Below, one piece after another: positions 1 to 8,317 of a stretch of DNA of 64,000 nt; the stretch's first letter is position 1, and every line of letters begins with the position of its first letter. The position numbers and the translations under genes are program-made. The notes beneath the pieces were generated by a model. It had not been told where the DNA came from. It did not search any database and saw nothing but the letters and a program-made list of their open reading frames with translations. Source of the DNA: Muscardinus avellanarius (Eukaryota > Chordata > Mammalia > Rodentia > Gliridae); NCBI GenBank assembly GCA_963383645.1, contig OY726563.1, positions 33,944,331 to 34,008,330 on the forward strand. Direction: 5' to 3'.

Positions 1-171
1 AGTCTAGACTGATGTCACACACAAGTACTGTCAAGAATGACTCCCTAAACACATGGTCCTAGGTTTCTTTTGACCTAGATTTCCAATCCACAGCCCTACA
101 CCAGCAATACCCACACACACATGTACTTGTAGGTTAATAAAGAGACAAATTTAAGCTTTTTTCACGCTTAC
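1..171 (-). other. MED14: MED14 intron 2 (5' part)
   Basis: Intronic sequence running off the window edge. It begins on the minus strand with the donor GTAAGC (plus positions 166-171) directly after the microexon. No repeat or further exon is recognised here. Confidence 0.85.
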
Positions 172-198
172 CTTTCTACATCGGATTTCCTTGGCAAT
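172..198 (-). CDS. MED14: MED14 coding exon 2, 27-nt microexon
   Basis: On the minus strand this reads A-TTG-CCA-AGG-AAA-TCC-GAT-GTA-GAA-AG. It gives L-P-R-K-S-D-V-E-R once the first base joins the split Leu codon from exon 1 and the last two bases open an Arg codon. As I recall it, this is the segment that follows LTDL in mammalian MED14. The acceptor is a good polypyrimidine tract ending TTCTTCTTAG (plus 199-208) and the donor is GTAAGC. The length is a multiple of three, so inclusion or skipping keeps the reading frame: exon 1 ends with two bases of a codon and this exon also ends with two. It is far too short to be found by ORF length. Recognition rests on protein identity plus both splice sites and phase. 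The next exon lies outside the window. Confidence 0.93.
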
Positions 199-714
199 CT
201 AAGAAGAAAAAAAAAAAGCAGGTTAAATATATGCATACTTTCATCAACATGTGACTATGGACTTTACCTCTGTTAAATACCTTAACGTTTCAGAAAAACT
301 AGTACCAGCTCATGTGTCTTACCTACTCTTTGTACTTATGAGTTCCTAATAATGTGGCGATAAGGAAAAAACCAACAAAGGAACATTTACTTCCATTCAA
401 AATGCTGCAAAAATTATTACATGAACCTCAAACATTAAAAAGCCCTAATCTCACATCAGCACACTATCAGCAAGTCATAAAAAATATTTTTTAAAACCAA
501 AATGGTCTCAGATGCAGAAGTACTATGATTGCCAGCCTCCCTGTACCCAATGGATATATGTTGGGTCTAAGTAATACTCCCTCTATGTTTATTTATGGTG
601 GACAAAATTAGAAGCTAAGCATACAATCTGGCCAGTGTCAGTCAAGGGTTTAAAGATGATGTTGCTTGGTGGTTAGAGGAAAAGATATGTATTACTTTAA
701 AAGAGCTCCAGTAG

Positions 715-913
715 CCCGAAGTGGTGGCGCACGATTGTAATCCCAGCATTTGGGAGGCTGAGACAGGAGGATCCAGGTTCGAGGATAGCCTCAGCTACTT
801 AGTGAGGCCCTCTGCAAATTAGTAAAACCCGTTTCAAAATAAAGAATACAAAATAGAGCAGGGGGTGTAGCTCAGAGGTCAAATGCCCCTGGGTTCCATC
901 ACCATACCCACGA
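715..913 (+). mobile_element. B1-dID SINE (type A/B)
   Basis: Full-length copy flanked by a perfect target-site duplication aaaagagctccagtag (699-714 and 914-929). This fixes both ends and shows the element is fairly recent. Confidence 0.95.
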
Positions 914-1877
914 AAAAGAGCTCCAGTAGAGTTTTGATTTCTTTCTGCTAGTTCTCCAATACTGATAGCCAGCAACCAATGTCAACTTCTCCAATAAATT
1001 ATACCATTTATTACTCTCACATCTAGTGATATTTAAATGAGCCTAATCTACCTCCTGAAATGGCATATTTTATTAACTTTTCTTCCCATGGTCCAAGAGT
1101 CAATGGCTTGAACAATTCTCATGCCTGTCTCACACCTCTTAGGTTTGGAAGACTACATACCCAGCCACTTAGATGTTCTCCCACTCATATGCCACAGGGT
1201 CAGAAAAACTACAGGTACTTCCAAAACTAAAAGGGGGACACTATTAAATTAAGCTCTGGCTTATAGTTACCTGCTATTTTAAGAGACAGTGGGAATGAAG
1301 CTGATGCTATAATCAGAGTAATAACAGGAACTTGAAAAGGTCAGCAGAACAGAAGGAAAAAGTAAAAATTATGGCCCTATTAGAAGATTGTAAATTAAAG
1401 CAGCCACCGATGAATTCCTTTACATGTAAAAGCTCCTGGGAAGCCATAGATAGCCCTTGTCCTCAAGGGAGAAAGAAAATGAGAAGGATGGATGTGAGGG
1501 TGGTCCTTTGGGGGTAGAAAGGGAGAAGGATGGATGTGAGGGAGATCCTTTGGGGGTAGAAAGAACAAAAATCACCGTTCTAGTTCCTTCTACCTGCCCC
1601 AAATGTCCTAAAAGTATAGTCTCATATCAGAGGTGCTATCATTTCAGAGATAAAGGATTTGCTACCTGCTTCCCCTTTCCCTCTATGTCTCCTCATCTAT
1701 TCCTTTATGAAAAGAAATCCATCATTTGGGGGTAAAATCCCTAAAATACAAATATTGCAAGAGGTGAGGCAATAGAAACCTATTTAGCCTAAGTTGCAAT
1801 AAGACAAGTGTACATGGTAGATCCTAACATTTTCTGATTTTAACTAAAGAAAGTTAAAAAAAAAAGTAGAATCTACC

Positions 1878-2065
1878 AGGGTATGGTGGCGCACACTTGT
1901 AATCTCAGCATTCAGGAGGTTAAGACCTGAGGATCGCAGTTCGAGGACAGCCTCGCTTTTAGTGAAGCCCTTTGCAACTCAGTGAGAGCCTGTTTCAAAA
2001 TAAAGAATAAAAAACAGGGCAGGGGGTGTAGTTTGGAGGTAGAATGGCCCTGGGTTCCATCTCCA

Positions 2066-2112
<47 letters not shown>
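1878..2112 (+). mobile_element. B1-dID SINE, type B, with (AC)n tail
   Basis: The right half reads gcagggggtgtag and ends ctccagacacac. The 3' tail has become a (AC)n tract of about 45 bp (2067-2112). A short duplication gtagaat flanks it (1866-1872 and 2113-2119). Confidence 0.92.
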
Positions 2113-2114
<2 letters not shown>

Positions 2115-2265
2115 AGAATATAAGTTTCTAAAAAACCAAGGCAGAAAAGAAACTCTTTAAGATGTTAACATGTACAAGTTGAAGGGGGGGAGAGGATGGA
2201 CAAGCAACAGGAAAAATCTCAGAAATGTGAGGCCAAAACCAAGCCACCTAAATTGCCAAGGCTAG

Positions 2266-2470
2266 CCTGGCGTGGTGGCCCACACTTGTAATCCCAGTAC
2301 TTGGGAGGCTGAGACAGGAGGATCCAGGTTCGCAGCCAGTCTCAGCTACTTAGTGAGGCCCTGCACAACTTAGTGAGACCCTGTTTCAAAAGTAAAGAAT
2401 AAAAAATTGGGCTGGGGGAGTAGCTCAGGGGTAGAATTCCCCTGAGTTCAATCCCCAGTACCGCAAAACA
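2266..2470 (+). mobile_element. B1-dID SINE (type A)
   Basis: Complete left and right halves, ending caatccccagtaccgc. Separated from the next copy by only a short A-rich tail. Confidence 0.92.
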
Positions 2471-2480
2471 TAAAATAGAG

Positions 2481-2677
2481 CCAGGCATGGCGGCGCATGC
2501 TTATAATCCCGGGATTCGGGAGGCAGAGACAGGAGAATCACTAAGTATCATCAGCTACTTAGTGAGGCCCTCTGTAACATAGTGAGACCCTGTTTTAATA
2601 TAAAGAAAAAAAATTGGTATGGGGATGTTTTCTCAGAGGTAAATGTCCCTGAGTTCAATCCCTAGTACCACAAAAAA
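2481..2677 (+). mobile_element. B1-dID SINE (type A, diverged)
   Basis: Starts gccaggcatggcggcgcatgc and ends ccctagtaccac. Head-to-tail with the preceding copy. Confidence 0.9.
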
Positions 2678-2685
2678 AGGACAAA

Positions 2686-2920
2686 ATTTCCTAATGTACA
2701 TGATGCACATTCACAAACATATCCAAGTCAATCCCTAAGCCATCCACGAGAAGGAGGGAGTGGGAGAGAATGAGGGAGAGGGAGAGAAGGAAGGAGAGGT
2801 AGAGAATGGGGTGGGTATTGGGGAAGGGCTAAATGAGTGATGTGTGCATGTATGCCTTACCATCTTGTACTCCATTAAGATGTATGACTACAATGCACCA
2901 ATAAAAAAATTTTAAAAACA
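2686..2920 (+). mobile_element. L1 3'-UTR end (5'-truncated insertion)
   Basis: A purine-rich G/A tract (about 2750-2815) is followed by ggggaagggctaaatgagtg and ends with caatgcaccaataaaa plus A-rich tail. The same sequence recurs at 16225-16455, and its reverse complement at 18195. I infer it is the 3' terminus of the resident L1 family. Confidence 0.75.
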
Positions 2921-3017
2921 CTATACATTACTATCATTTTTCTTCTAAAAAAAAGCAAGACATGAATTAGGACATGAATTAAAGATGAAGGAAAAGAAGA
3001 AACAAATCATACATGGT

Positions 3018-3201
3018 GCCGGGCGTGGTGGCGCACGCTTGTAATCCCCACGCTTGGGAGGCAGAGACAGGAGGATTGCGCAGGTTCGAAGCCAGCCGCG
3101 CGCTGGCTTAGGAGACCCTGTTTCCAAATAAAAATGTAAAAATAGGTCTGGGAGTGTAGCCGGAGGTAGAAGGGCTTCCAGGAACCCCAGTACCACCAAA
3201 A
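3018..3201 (+). mobile_element. B1-dID SINE, type C (hairpin/GAS variant)
   Basis: The left half has a perfect 7-bp inverted repeat aagccag/ctggctt (3089-3095 and 3103-3109) around a GC loop. The right half carries TTCCAGGAA at 3176-3184. A near-perfect target duplication aaatcatacatgg / aaatcatatatgg flanks it. Confidence 0.93.
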
Positions 3202-3374
3202 AAAATCATATATGGCCTCAAAACTCAAATGACCTTATGTCCTAGTGTATACAAGATATTTCTGGTTTATGTTTGTTGTTCTGTCATTAACAATGCCTCT
3301 TTTATGCCCAAAGTATCTTGGTTTGGACCATAATTTTTTTTATGGTCACTCTACATATAAGGGATTATAAATGA

Positions 3375-3700
3375 GATGGGGAACCACTGGAGAGTTCTGA
3401 ATATAGAAGTTTTAAAAGGCTCACCCTAGCTACTTCATGGAGTAGAAACCATAGAGGGGCAAGGGAGGTAGGACTGTTATCAATGAGCAGACTCCTGCAG
3501 AATACAGGCTAAGGATTAGATGGCCTGGACCAACACTTGGTGGAAGTGCTGAAAAGTGGCCAGATTCTGAAGTCAGAGATGATACTCTACTGATATACAC
3601 TGAGTATGGGATGTGAAAAAAGTGGAGCCAGAAATAACTCAAAAAGTTTGGGCCTAAGCAACAACATATTTAGTGATACAGGAAAAAAGGTTTTAAGATG
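3375..3700 (+). repeat. Ancient interspersed repeat, family not named
   Basis: Resembles a widespread old eutherian repeat by phrases such as ggggaaccactggagagttctga and gatggcctggaccaac. The segment at 55480-55800 looks like an adjacent part of the same consensus. I do not assert the family name. Confidence 0.4.
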
Positions 3701-3767
3701 GGATGGAGGGGAGTTAAGTAGAATCAAGAGTTTGGATCTGGACTTCATATGCTGAAATGTCCATTTA

Positions 3768-4165
3768 TAGCTGAGGGTGGTGGCACACGCCTTTAATTTT
3801 AATACTTGGAAGGCTGAGACAAAAGGATCACAGGTTTGAGGGCAACCTAAGCAACTTACTGAGATTATTTCAAGATAAGAAAATAAGCCGGGCGTGGTGG
3901 CGCACGCTTGTAATCCCCGTGCTTGGGAGGCGGAGACAGGAGGATCGCGCAGGTTCGAAACCAGCCGCGCGCGCTGGCTTAGGAGACCCTGTTTCCAAAA
4001 ATGAAAATGTAAAAATAGGTCTGGGAGTGTAGCCCGGAGGTGGAAGGGCTTCCAGGAACCCCAGTACCACCAAAAAAAAAAAAAAAAAAAGATAAGAAAA
4101 TAAAATAGGGCTGTGAGAATAGCTCAGAGGTACAATGCCCCTGGGTTTAATCACAGTACCAAAAG
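3768..4165 (+). mobile_element. Older B1-dID SINE split by a younger one
   Basis: Left half at 3768-3886 and right half from about 4103 to 4165. It is interrupted by the type C element below. Confidence 0.9.
3887..4090 (+). mobile_element. B1-dID SINE, type C, nested
   Basis: Inserted into the older SINE with target duplication aagataagaaaataa (3872-3886, repeated at about 4089-4103). Carries TTCCAGGAA at 4050-4058 and the GC hairpin (ccagccgcgcgcgctgg). Confidence 0.95.
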
Positions 4166-4903
4166 AAAAAAGCACAAAAGAAATGCCCATAAGACACTAA
4201 AATGTAGATATCTAGACACAGAATCTAGAGTTCAGAGAGGTTTATGCTGAAGATAGGAATCATCAAAGGGAGTAGGATTATACTATTCATGTATGCTACG
4301 GCAATAAAACATGCTTCTTCATAAATCAATCCTAAAATAGTAAAAAAAAACAATATGATTCAAGGAATCTCCACAAATCCTCTATGGAAAAATGGATTAC
4401 ATAACTAACAGCAGCTGTTCTCAACAGTTTTTCCCCACAGCTATACATAGGACAGGTGACCTTTACATATATCAAACTTTCATCCAACACTAAATACTGC
4501 AGAGGAGTATATTACTACAATAATCCCTCACAGTGACAACTACTTAAATTTCTCAGAAGGGTACAATTCTTTCATTCTACCTCGGTCTCAGTGAAGCACA
4601 GTACATCAAGACTGAGTGAAAATGATATTTTACAAGAATAGTGGAACTTATTCTAATTCTTTCCATCATGTGCAAACAAATATTTTTAAGTCTCTAATAA
4701 CAACTTGCTGTGACACTGTACAGCCTAATATCTGGAATGTATTTCAACTGCAAAGTTTGAAATGAAGTCTTACAATGTATAAAAATAAAAACGAATCCTG
4801 ATCAAAACTAAACCTGCCTTATTTTCCTCAACCTGGATTACAAGATGCAAAAGGAAGCCCCCAAATTGCATAGTGTTTTTTCTTCCCACACTGAATCATT
4901 ACA

Positions 4904-4967
4904 GTAATCCCTTCAGAATAGCATCAGAGTACACTGTAATCCCTTCAGAATAGCATCAGAATACACT
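4904..4967. repeat. 32-bp tandem duplication
   Basis: Two nearly identical units beginning gtaatcccttcagaatagca at 4904 and 4936, followed by a partial third start. No gene or repeat family is associated. Confidence 0.85.
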
Positions 4968-5566
4968 GTAATAATGCCCCAAGGCATCTAGGTAACTAGG
5001 TGATTGAAATAACAGCAGGCCGATTAAAAACTTTTTTTTTTTACTGTCACTAAACTCGTGAAGACTGAAATGTTTCAGAAAAACATTTGGAATACACACT
5101 GTTGGGTTACTTTAAAAACAATCTATCTCCTGCCTTCAGTCACGAGCAATGTAATTACAAACTACTTTTAAAACATAGTCAAGAGGCTGTAAAATAGATT
5201 TCCCGTCTTTGGAATTTTTTTTAAGGTTGGAATGCTATGTATTCCTAAATTTTATACCTTGGGCTTTAGGCTAAAAAGCTTCCAGCCAACAAATCAATTG
5301 ACTTCTTTTGGTAACCCAAACAAAAATCCCAAAGCCAAAATGTAACAGCACGCAAAATGATCCGGTTTCAATCAAGTCTCGGTTGTTTCATGCCCCCAAA
5401 GATCCCCAATACAAAGCTTCTCCTCCACCTCCCCTGAACCCCATGAGTTCAGAAATTCTAAGCAACCCAGCAGAGAAAATAGCAGCCTCTCGAAGAGGGA
5501 GGCGCAACCTTTAGGTGGTTGGGCGGGAAGGGAGAGATGGGGAGGCATGGGCTTCGCAGCACTTAC

Positions 5567-5778
5567 AGATCGGTCAACACCAAGAGCTCCGAGTAGGCCC
5601 GGTGCAGCAGAAATTCAATGAGAGTGCTCAGTCGGTAGCCGGGGCTGGCCGCCGCCGCCGCGGCCGCCGCCACCGCGGCTCCCGGAGGAGGAGGAGCTGG
5701 GGCTGACGCCGGGCCGCTGCCGCCGCCGCCGCCTCCGGGCGGAACCAGCTGGTGGTTCTCCAGCTGCACTGGGGCCAT
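5567..5778 (-). CDS. MED14: MED14 coding exon 1 (Mediator subunit 14, N-terminus)
   Basis: Encodes the first 70 codons plus two bases of MED14, the large scaffold subunit that links head, middle and tail modules of the nuclear Mediator complex, the bridge between transcription factors and RNA polymerase II. The start is ATG at plus 5776-5778 in a near-ideal Kozak context (GCCGCCATGG). The peptide begins MAPVQLENHQLVPPG, followed by a six-Gly run, a Pro/Ala-rich stretch and a nine-Ala run, then the conserved segment RLSTLIEFLLHRAYSELLVL and TDL. Compared with human MED14 as I remember it, A and L replace T and M in that last segment. The exon ends ATCT before donor GTAAGT (plus 5561-5566), leaving a split Leu codon completed by the microexon at 198. 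The GC-rich low-complexity stretch is normal for this protein. Confidence 0.97.
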
Positions 5779-6294
5779 GGCGGCGCAGGGCCGGGCTTGG
5801 CGCGGCGGCACAAGATGCAGCCCTTGGGCCTCCCGGGCGCTCGGTCACCGCGCCGAAGCGGGAGCGGGAAGAGCCGCCGCCGCCTCTTACCGCCGGGCCG
5901 CCTCCGAGCAGGAAGCCGTGCGCCAGCCGCTGAGGCCCGCCCCCATGTAGCGACCAGCCGGTCGGCCCCAGAGACGGGAGCGAGGGGCGGGGAGGCAGGG
6001 AGGGCGGGGAAGCGGGACGGCCGCTGCGGAGGAGCTGCGCCTCAGCCGCTGCTCCCAGGCCGCTTCACCAAGCCGCCGCAGCGTCCATATTGACGGCCCA
6101 AAGCGGAAGTCTTAGGGCAGAGCGGAAGGGGAACCTGTAGGGGGCCTTCCGAGAGCAACCGGTGACGGTTCTCCCGGCGTCCTGCGCCGTAGCGCGGGGG
6201 GAGGGGCGCGGGCAGGGGGCGGGGCCGGCGCGTGGGCAGGAAAGCGGAAACGGCGGCCGCGTGCCGCCGGAAGCCGAGGGGAGGGCGGGGCTCG

Positions 6295-6313
6295 TGACGT
6301 CACGGTCACGTCA
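6295..6313. promoter_or_regulatory. Tandem CRE/ATF sites
   Basis: Perfect CRE palindrome TGACGTCA at 6295-6302, followed by near-CRE TCACGTCA at 6306-6313. Known binding motif of CREB/ATF factors. They sit on the distal (divergent) side of the island. Confidence 0.75.
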
Positions 6314-6526
6314 GCGCCGGTCCGCCCTTCTCCTTCGCCCCTCCTCCCGGCCTGGCGTCTTTAAGACCGCAGATTGCCCGGAGGAGTCCGCCATCGCTCC
6401 CGAAGTGGGGCACTAACGCGGCCTGGGAGGTCGGCTCTGTTGGCTCGTGAGTTGTGGCTCTGGAATCGCGAGGAAAGCCGAGCGGCAGCACGCTAGTGAT
6501 TTCTCAGGCCTTTGCTCCTCCCACAG

Positions 6527-6611
6527 ACGTCCGAGGCGTGTTGCGTGGGAGAGACGTTGCTGGTTTTTTTTTTTTTTAACTGTGGGAAAATGTGAGAAAG
6601 CACTCCTGCGG
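6527..6611 (+). ncRNA. Candidate exon of a divergent antisense lncRNA (MED14OS-like)
   Basis: A pyrimidine-rich tract ends tttgctcctcccacag at 6526 and a donor GTAAGG starts at 6612, so an 85-nt plus-strand exon is possible. A donor GTGAGT at 6447-6452 could close a first exon just upstream. Human MED14 is known to have an antisense transcript from the same promoter. Here the call rests only on splice-signal inspection and location; no coding potential is evident. Confidence 0.3.
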
Positions 6612-6846
6612 GTAAGGACAGGGCCGCCGGCGGAATAGTTTAGTTTTAATACAATTGGGTATATGCTAAACTCGTTACTGTAACTCAGATCACGTCAGCC
6701 CAACGAACAGCCCCGAAATCCTTTGCCGCGACTCCCGGTTTTTGTCTCTTGCAGCAACTTCCCTGTTTCAGGGCTTTCGGTTTCTGTTCCTATCGCCAAC
6801 ACACCCACCGCCCCCCAACTAAAATATTTTGTGCCTGCTATAAAAC

Positions 6847-6908
6847 AGTTATTCTCAGCCTTGGCTGGCCTTTGGAATCTCTCGGGGGAGAGGGTTTAAA
6901 AAAATCTT
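6847..6908 (+). mobile_element. MER20-like DNA transposon fragment
   Basis: cagttattctcagccttggc followed by tttggaatctct resembles the end of the MER20/hAT-Charlie type ('ttctcaaccttggctgcaca'). Short and diverged. Confidence 0.45.
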
Positions 6909-7161
6909 AGGTCTCCCAAATACTGGGTTGCAGGCATGGGCCATCATGCCCGCCTGCTGTGATCCTTTTTTTGGGGGGGGGGAGGAACCCAGGGGCATTC
7001 TACCTACTAGCTATACCCCTATCCCTATTTTTTATTCTTTATTTGGAAATAGGATCTCACTGAGTTGCAAAGGACCAAAGTAGCTGAGGCTGGCCGCGAA
7101 CCTCCTGTCTCAGCTTCCCAAATGCTGGGATTACAAACCTGCTGCCACCACGCCCGGATCA
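6909..7161 (-). mobile_element. B1-dID SINE inserted beside an older SINE remnant
   Basis: 6909-6954 is the leftover 5' end of an antisense SINE. 6968-7161 is a nearly complete antisense copy flanked by tgctgtgatcctttt (from 6955 and from 7162). Confidence 0.85.
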
Positions 7162-7299
7162 TGCTGTGATCCTTTTAAAATATCTTTTTTGCAGTTTTAT
7201 CTCCCTAATTTAGGTATAAGAGATGCCTGTGCTATTTTTCCTAAAGTTAGGATGTTCTCATTGTCTTCCACTTGTTCAATTAGAATAATTATTTGTTTT

Positions 7300-7410
7300 G
7301 CTTTTTAAATGAGAGGGGGTCTTGATATGTTGCAGGGACTGGCCTTGAGTTCCTGGTTCAGGTGATGGTCCTCCCAGGCTCCTGTGTAGCTGGGACTACA
7401 AGGCGTGAGC
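7300..7410 (-). mobile_element. Ancient 7SL-derived monomer (FLAM/proto-B1-like)
   Basis: Antisense 7SL signature: gggtcttgatatgttgcagg, then ttgagttcctgg, tgtagctgggactacaagg and cgtgagcc. It lacks the dID half and reads more like an Alu-type monomer than the local B1-dID left half. Confidence 0.6.
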
Positions 7411-7659
7411 CTGCTGCAGGCAGGGGACTTCTTAGTCATTCTTGAAAGCCTTTCACTTATCTTCTGAAGGTGAAACTTCTGAGGTATAATCCCTTCTTTC
7501 CTTTGTGAGCCTAAAGCACATCTTGATACTTAAGAAAATGCCTTAAAATTATTGATATCCCCTAAAGGTGCTGGAGAGCAGGGACTATCATTAATCCCTA
7601 TGCAAGCTGCCCTTAGGAAACAATTTTTTGGAATTTTTTTTTGTTTATTTTATTTATTT

Positions 7660-8078
7660 TGCAGTACTGGGGATGGAACCCAAGGGCATTTCATTCAACC
7701 TCCGAGCTACACCCCCAGCCCTATTTTTTTATTCTTTTTTTTGTGTGTGTGTGGTACTGGGGTTCCTGGAAACCCTTCTACCTCCGGGCTACACTCCCAG
7801 ACCTATTTTATACTTTTTATTTGGAAACAGGGTCTCTTAAGCCAGCACGCGCGGCGACTGGCTTCGAACCTGTGCGATCCTCCTGTCTCTGCCTCCCAAG
7901 CGCAGGGATTACAAGCCTGGGCCACCACGCCCAGGTGCTTATTCTTTATTTTGAAACATGGTCTCACTGAGTTGTAAAAGGCCTCACTAAATAGTTGAAG
8001 TTGTCCGCAAACCCGGATCCTCCTACCTCAGCCTCCCAGATGCTGCTATTACAAGCCTGCACCACCAGGCCCGCCTAA
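7660..8078 (-). mobile_element. Older B1-dID SINE split by a type C copy
   Basis: Right half at 7660-7735 and left half at 7937-8078 (antisense), separated by the element at 7736-7936. Confidence 0.9.
7736..7936 (-). mobile_element. B1-dID SINE, type C, nested
   Basis: Antisense. TTCCTGGAA at 7763-7771 and a GC-rich hairpin region (aagccagcacgcgcgg, then actggctt). Similar ttattcttt sequence flanks both sides. Confidence 0.92.
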
Positions 8079-8105
8079 AGTTTTATTTTAAATAATTGTA
8101 TGTAG

Positions 8106-8297
8106 CCGGGCGTGGTGGCGCACACTTGTAATCCCAGTACTTGGGAGGATCGCACAGGTTCAAAGCTAGCCTCAACTACTTAGTGAGGCTCTCAGCAACT
8201 TAGTGACACCCTGTTTCCAAATAAAATATAAAATAGGTCTGGGAATGTAGCTGGAAGGTAAAAAGCCTCTGGGTTCCATCCCCAGCACCACAAAAAT
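8106..8297 (+). mobile_element. B1-dID SINE, type D
   Basis: Right half aggtctgggaatgtagc, ending agcctctgggttcc. A short stretch of the left half (after acttgggagg) is deleted. Confidence 0.92.
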
Positions 8298-8317
8298 CAG
8301 TCAGTCAATAAATAAAT

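Larger units (their letters stand above)
199..5566 (-). other. MED14: MED14 intron 1
   Basis: A 5.4-kb intron with donor GTAAGT (plus 5561-5566) and acceptor AG at plus 199-200. It contains six or seven B1-dID SINEs, an L1 3' end, an older repeat near 3.4-3.7 kb and a 32-bp tandem duplication. No further exon is seen. About 4170-5500 holds no repeat I can name apart from that duplication; it is AT-rich and unremarkable. Confidence 0.88.
5500..6640. promoter_or_regulatory. MED14: CpG-island promoter of MED14, probably bidirectional
   Basis: A strongly CpG- and GC-rich block covering MED14 exon 1 and about 850 bp upstream, against an AT-rich background. ETS-type sites GCGGAAGT (6103-6110) and GCGGAAGG (6122-6129), plus a YY1-like CCATATTG (6085-6092), cluster about 310-350 bp upstream of the ATG, a plausible TSS zone. 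A GC box (ggggcggggcc) lies near 6215-6225. There is no TATA box. Housekeeping CpG-island promoters of this kind are often bidirectional. Confidence 0.9.

Noticed and set aside
2067..2112. CRISPR-like or satellite array
   Set aside because: All tandem repeats seen are microsatellites, SINE arrays or short duplications. No spacer-repeat pattern, and the genome is eukaryotic.
5563..5811. Longer MED14 N-terminus starting upstream of MAPVQ
   Set aside because: The apparent upstream start at 5811 is GTG, not ATG. The ATG at 5778 has a near-perfect Kozak context and matches known MED14.
5752..6093. 113-codon plus-strand frame in the CpG island
   Set aside because: GC-rich shadow opposite MED14 exon 1 and its 5' UTR, with Arg/Gly/Ala bias and no recognised domain.
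7552..7977. Plus-strand 141-codon frame, and many similar frames with 'LPPSYTPSPI' or 'ETGSPKPAR'-like text elsewhere
   Set aside because: These are chance translations of antisense B1-dID elements, repeated wherever such a SINE occurs. They have no independent coding evidence.
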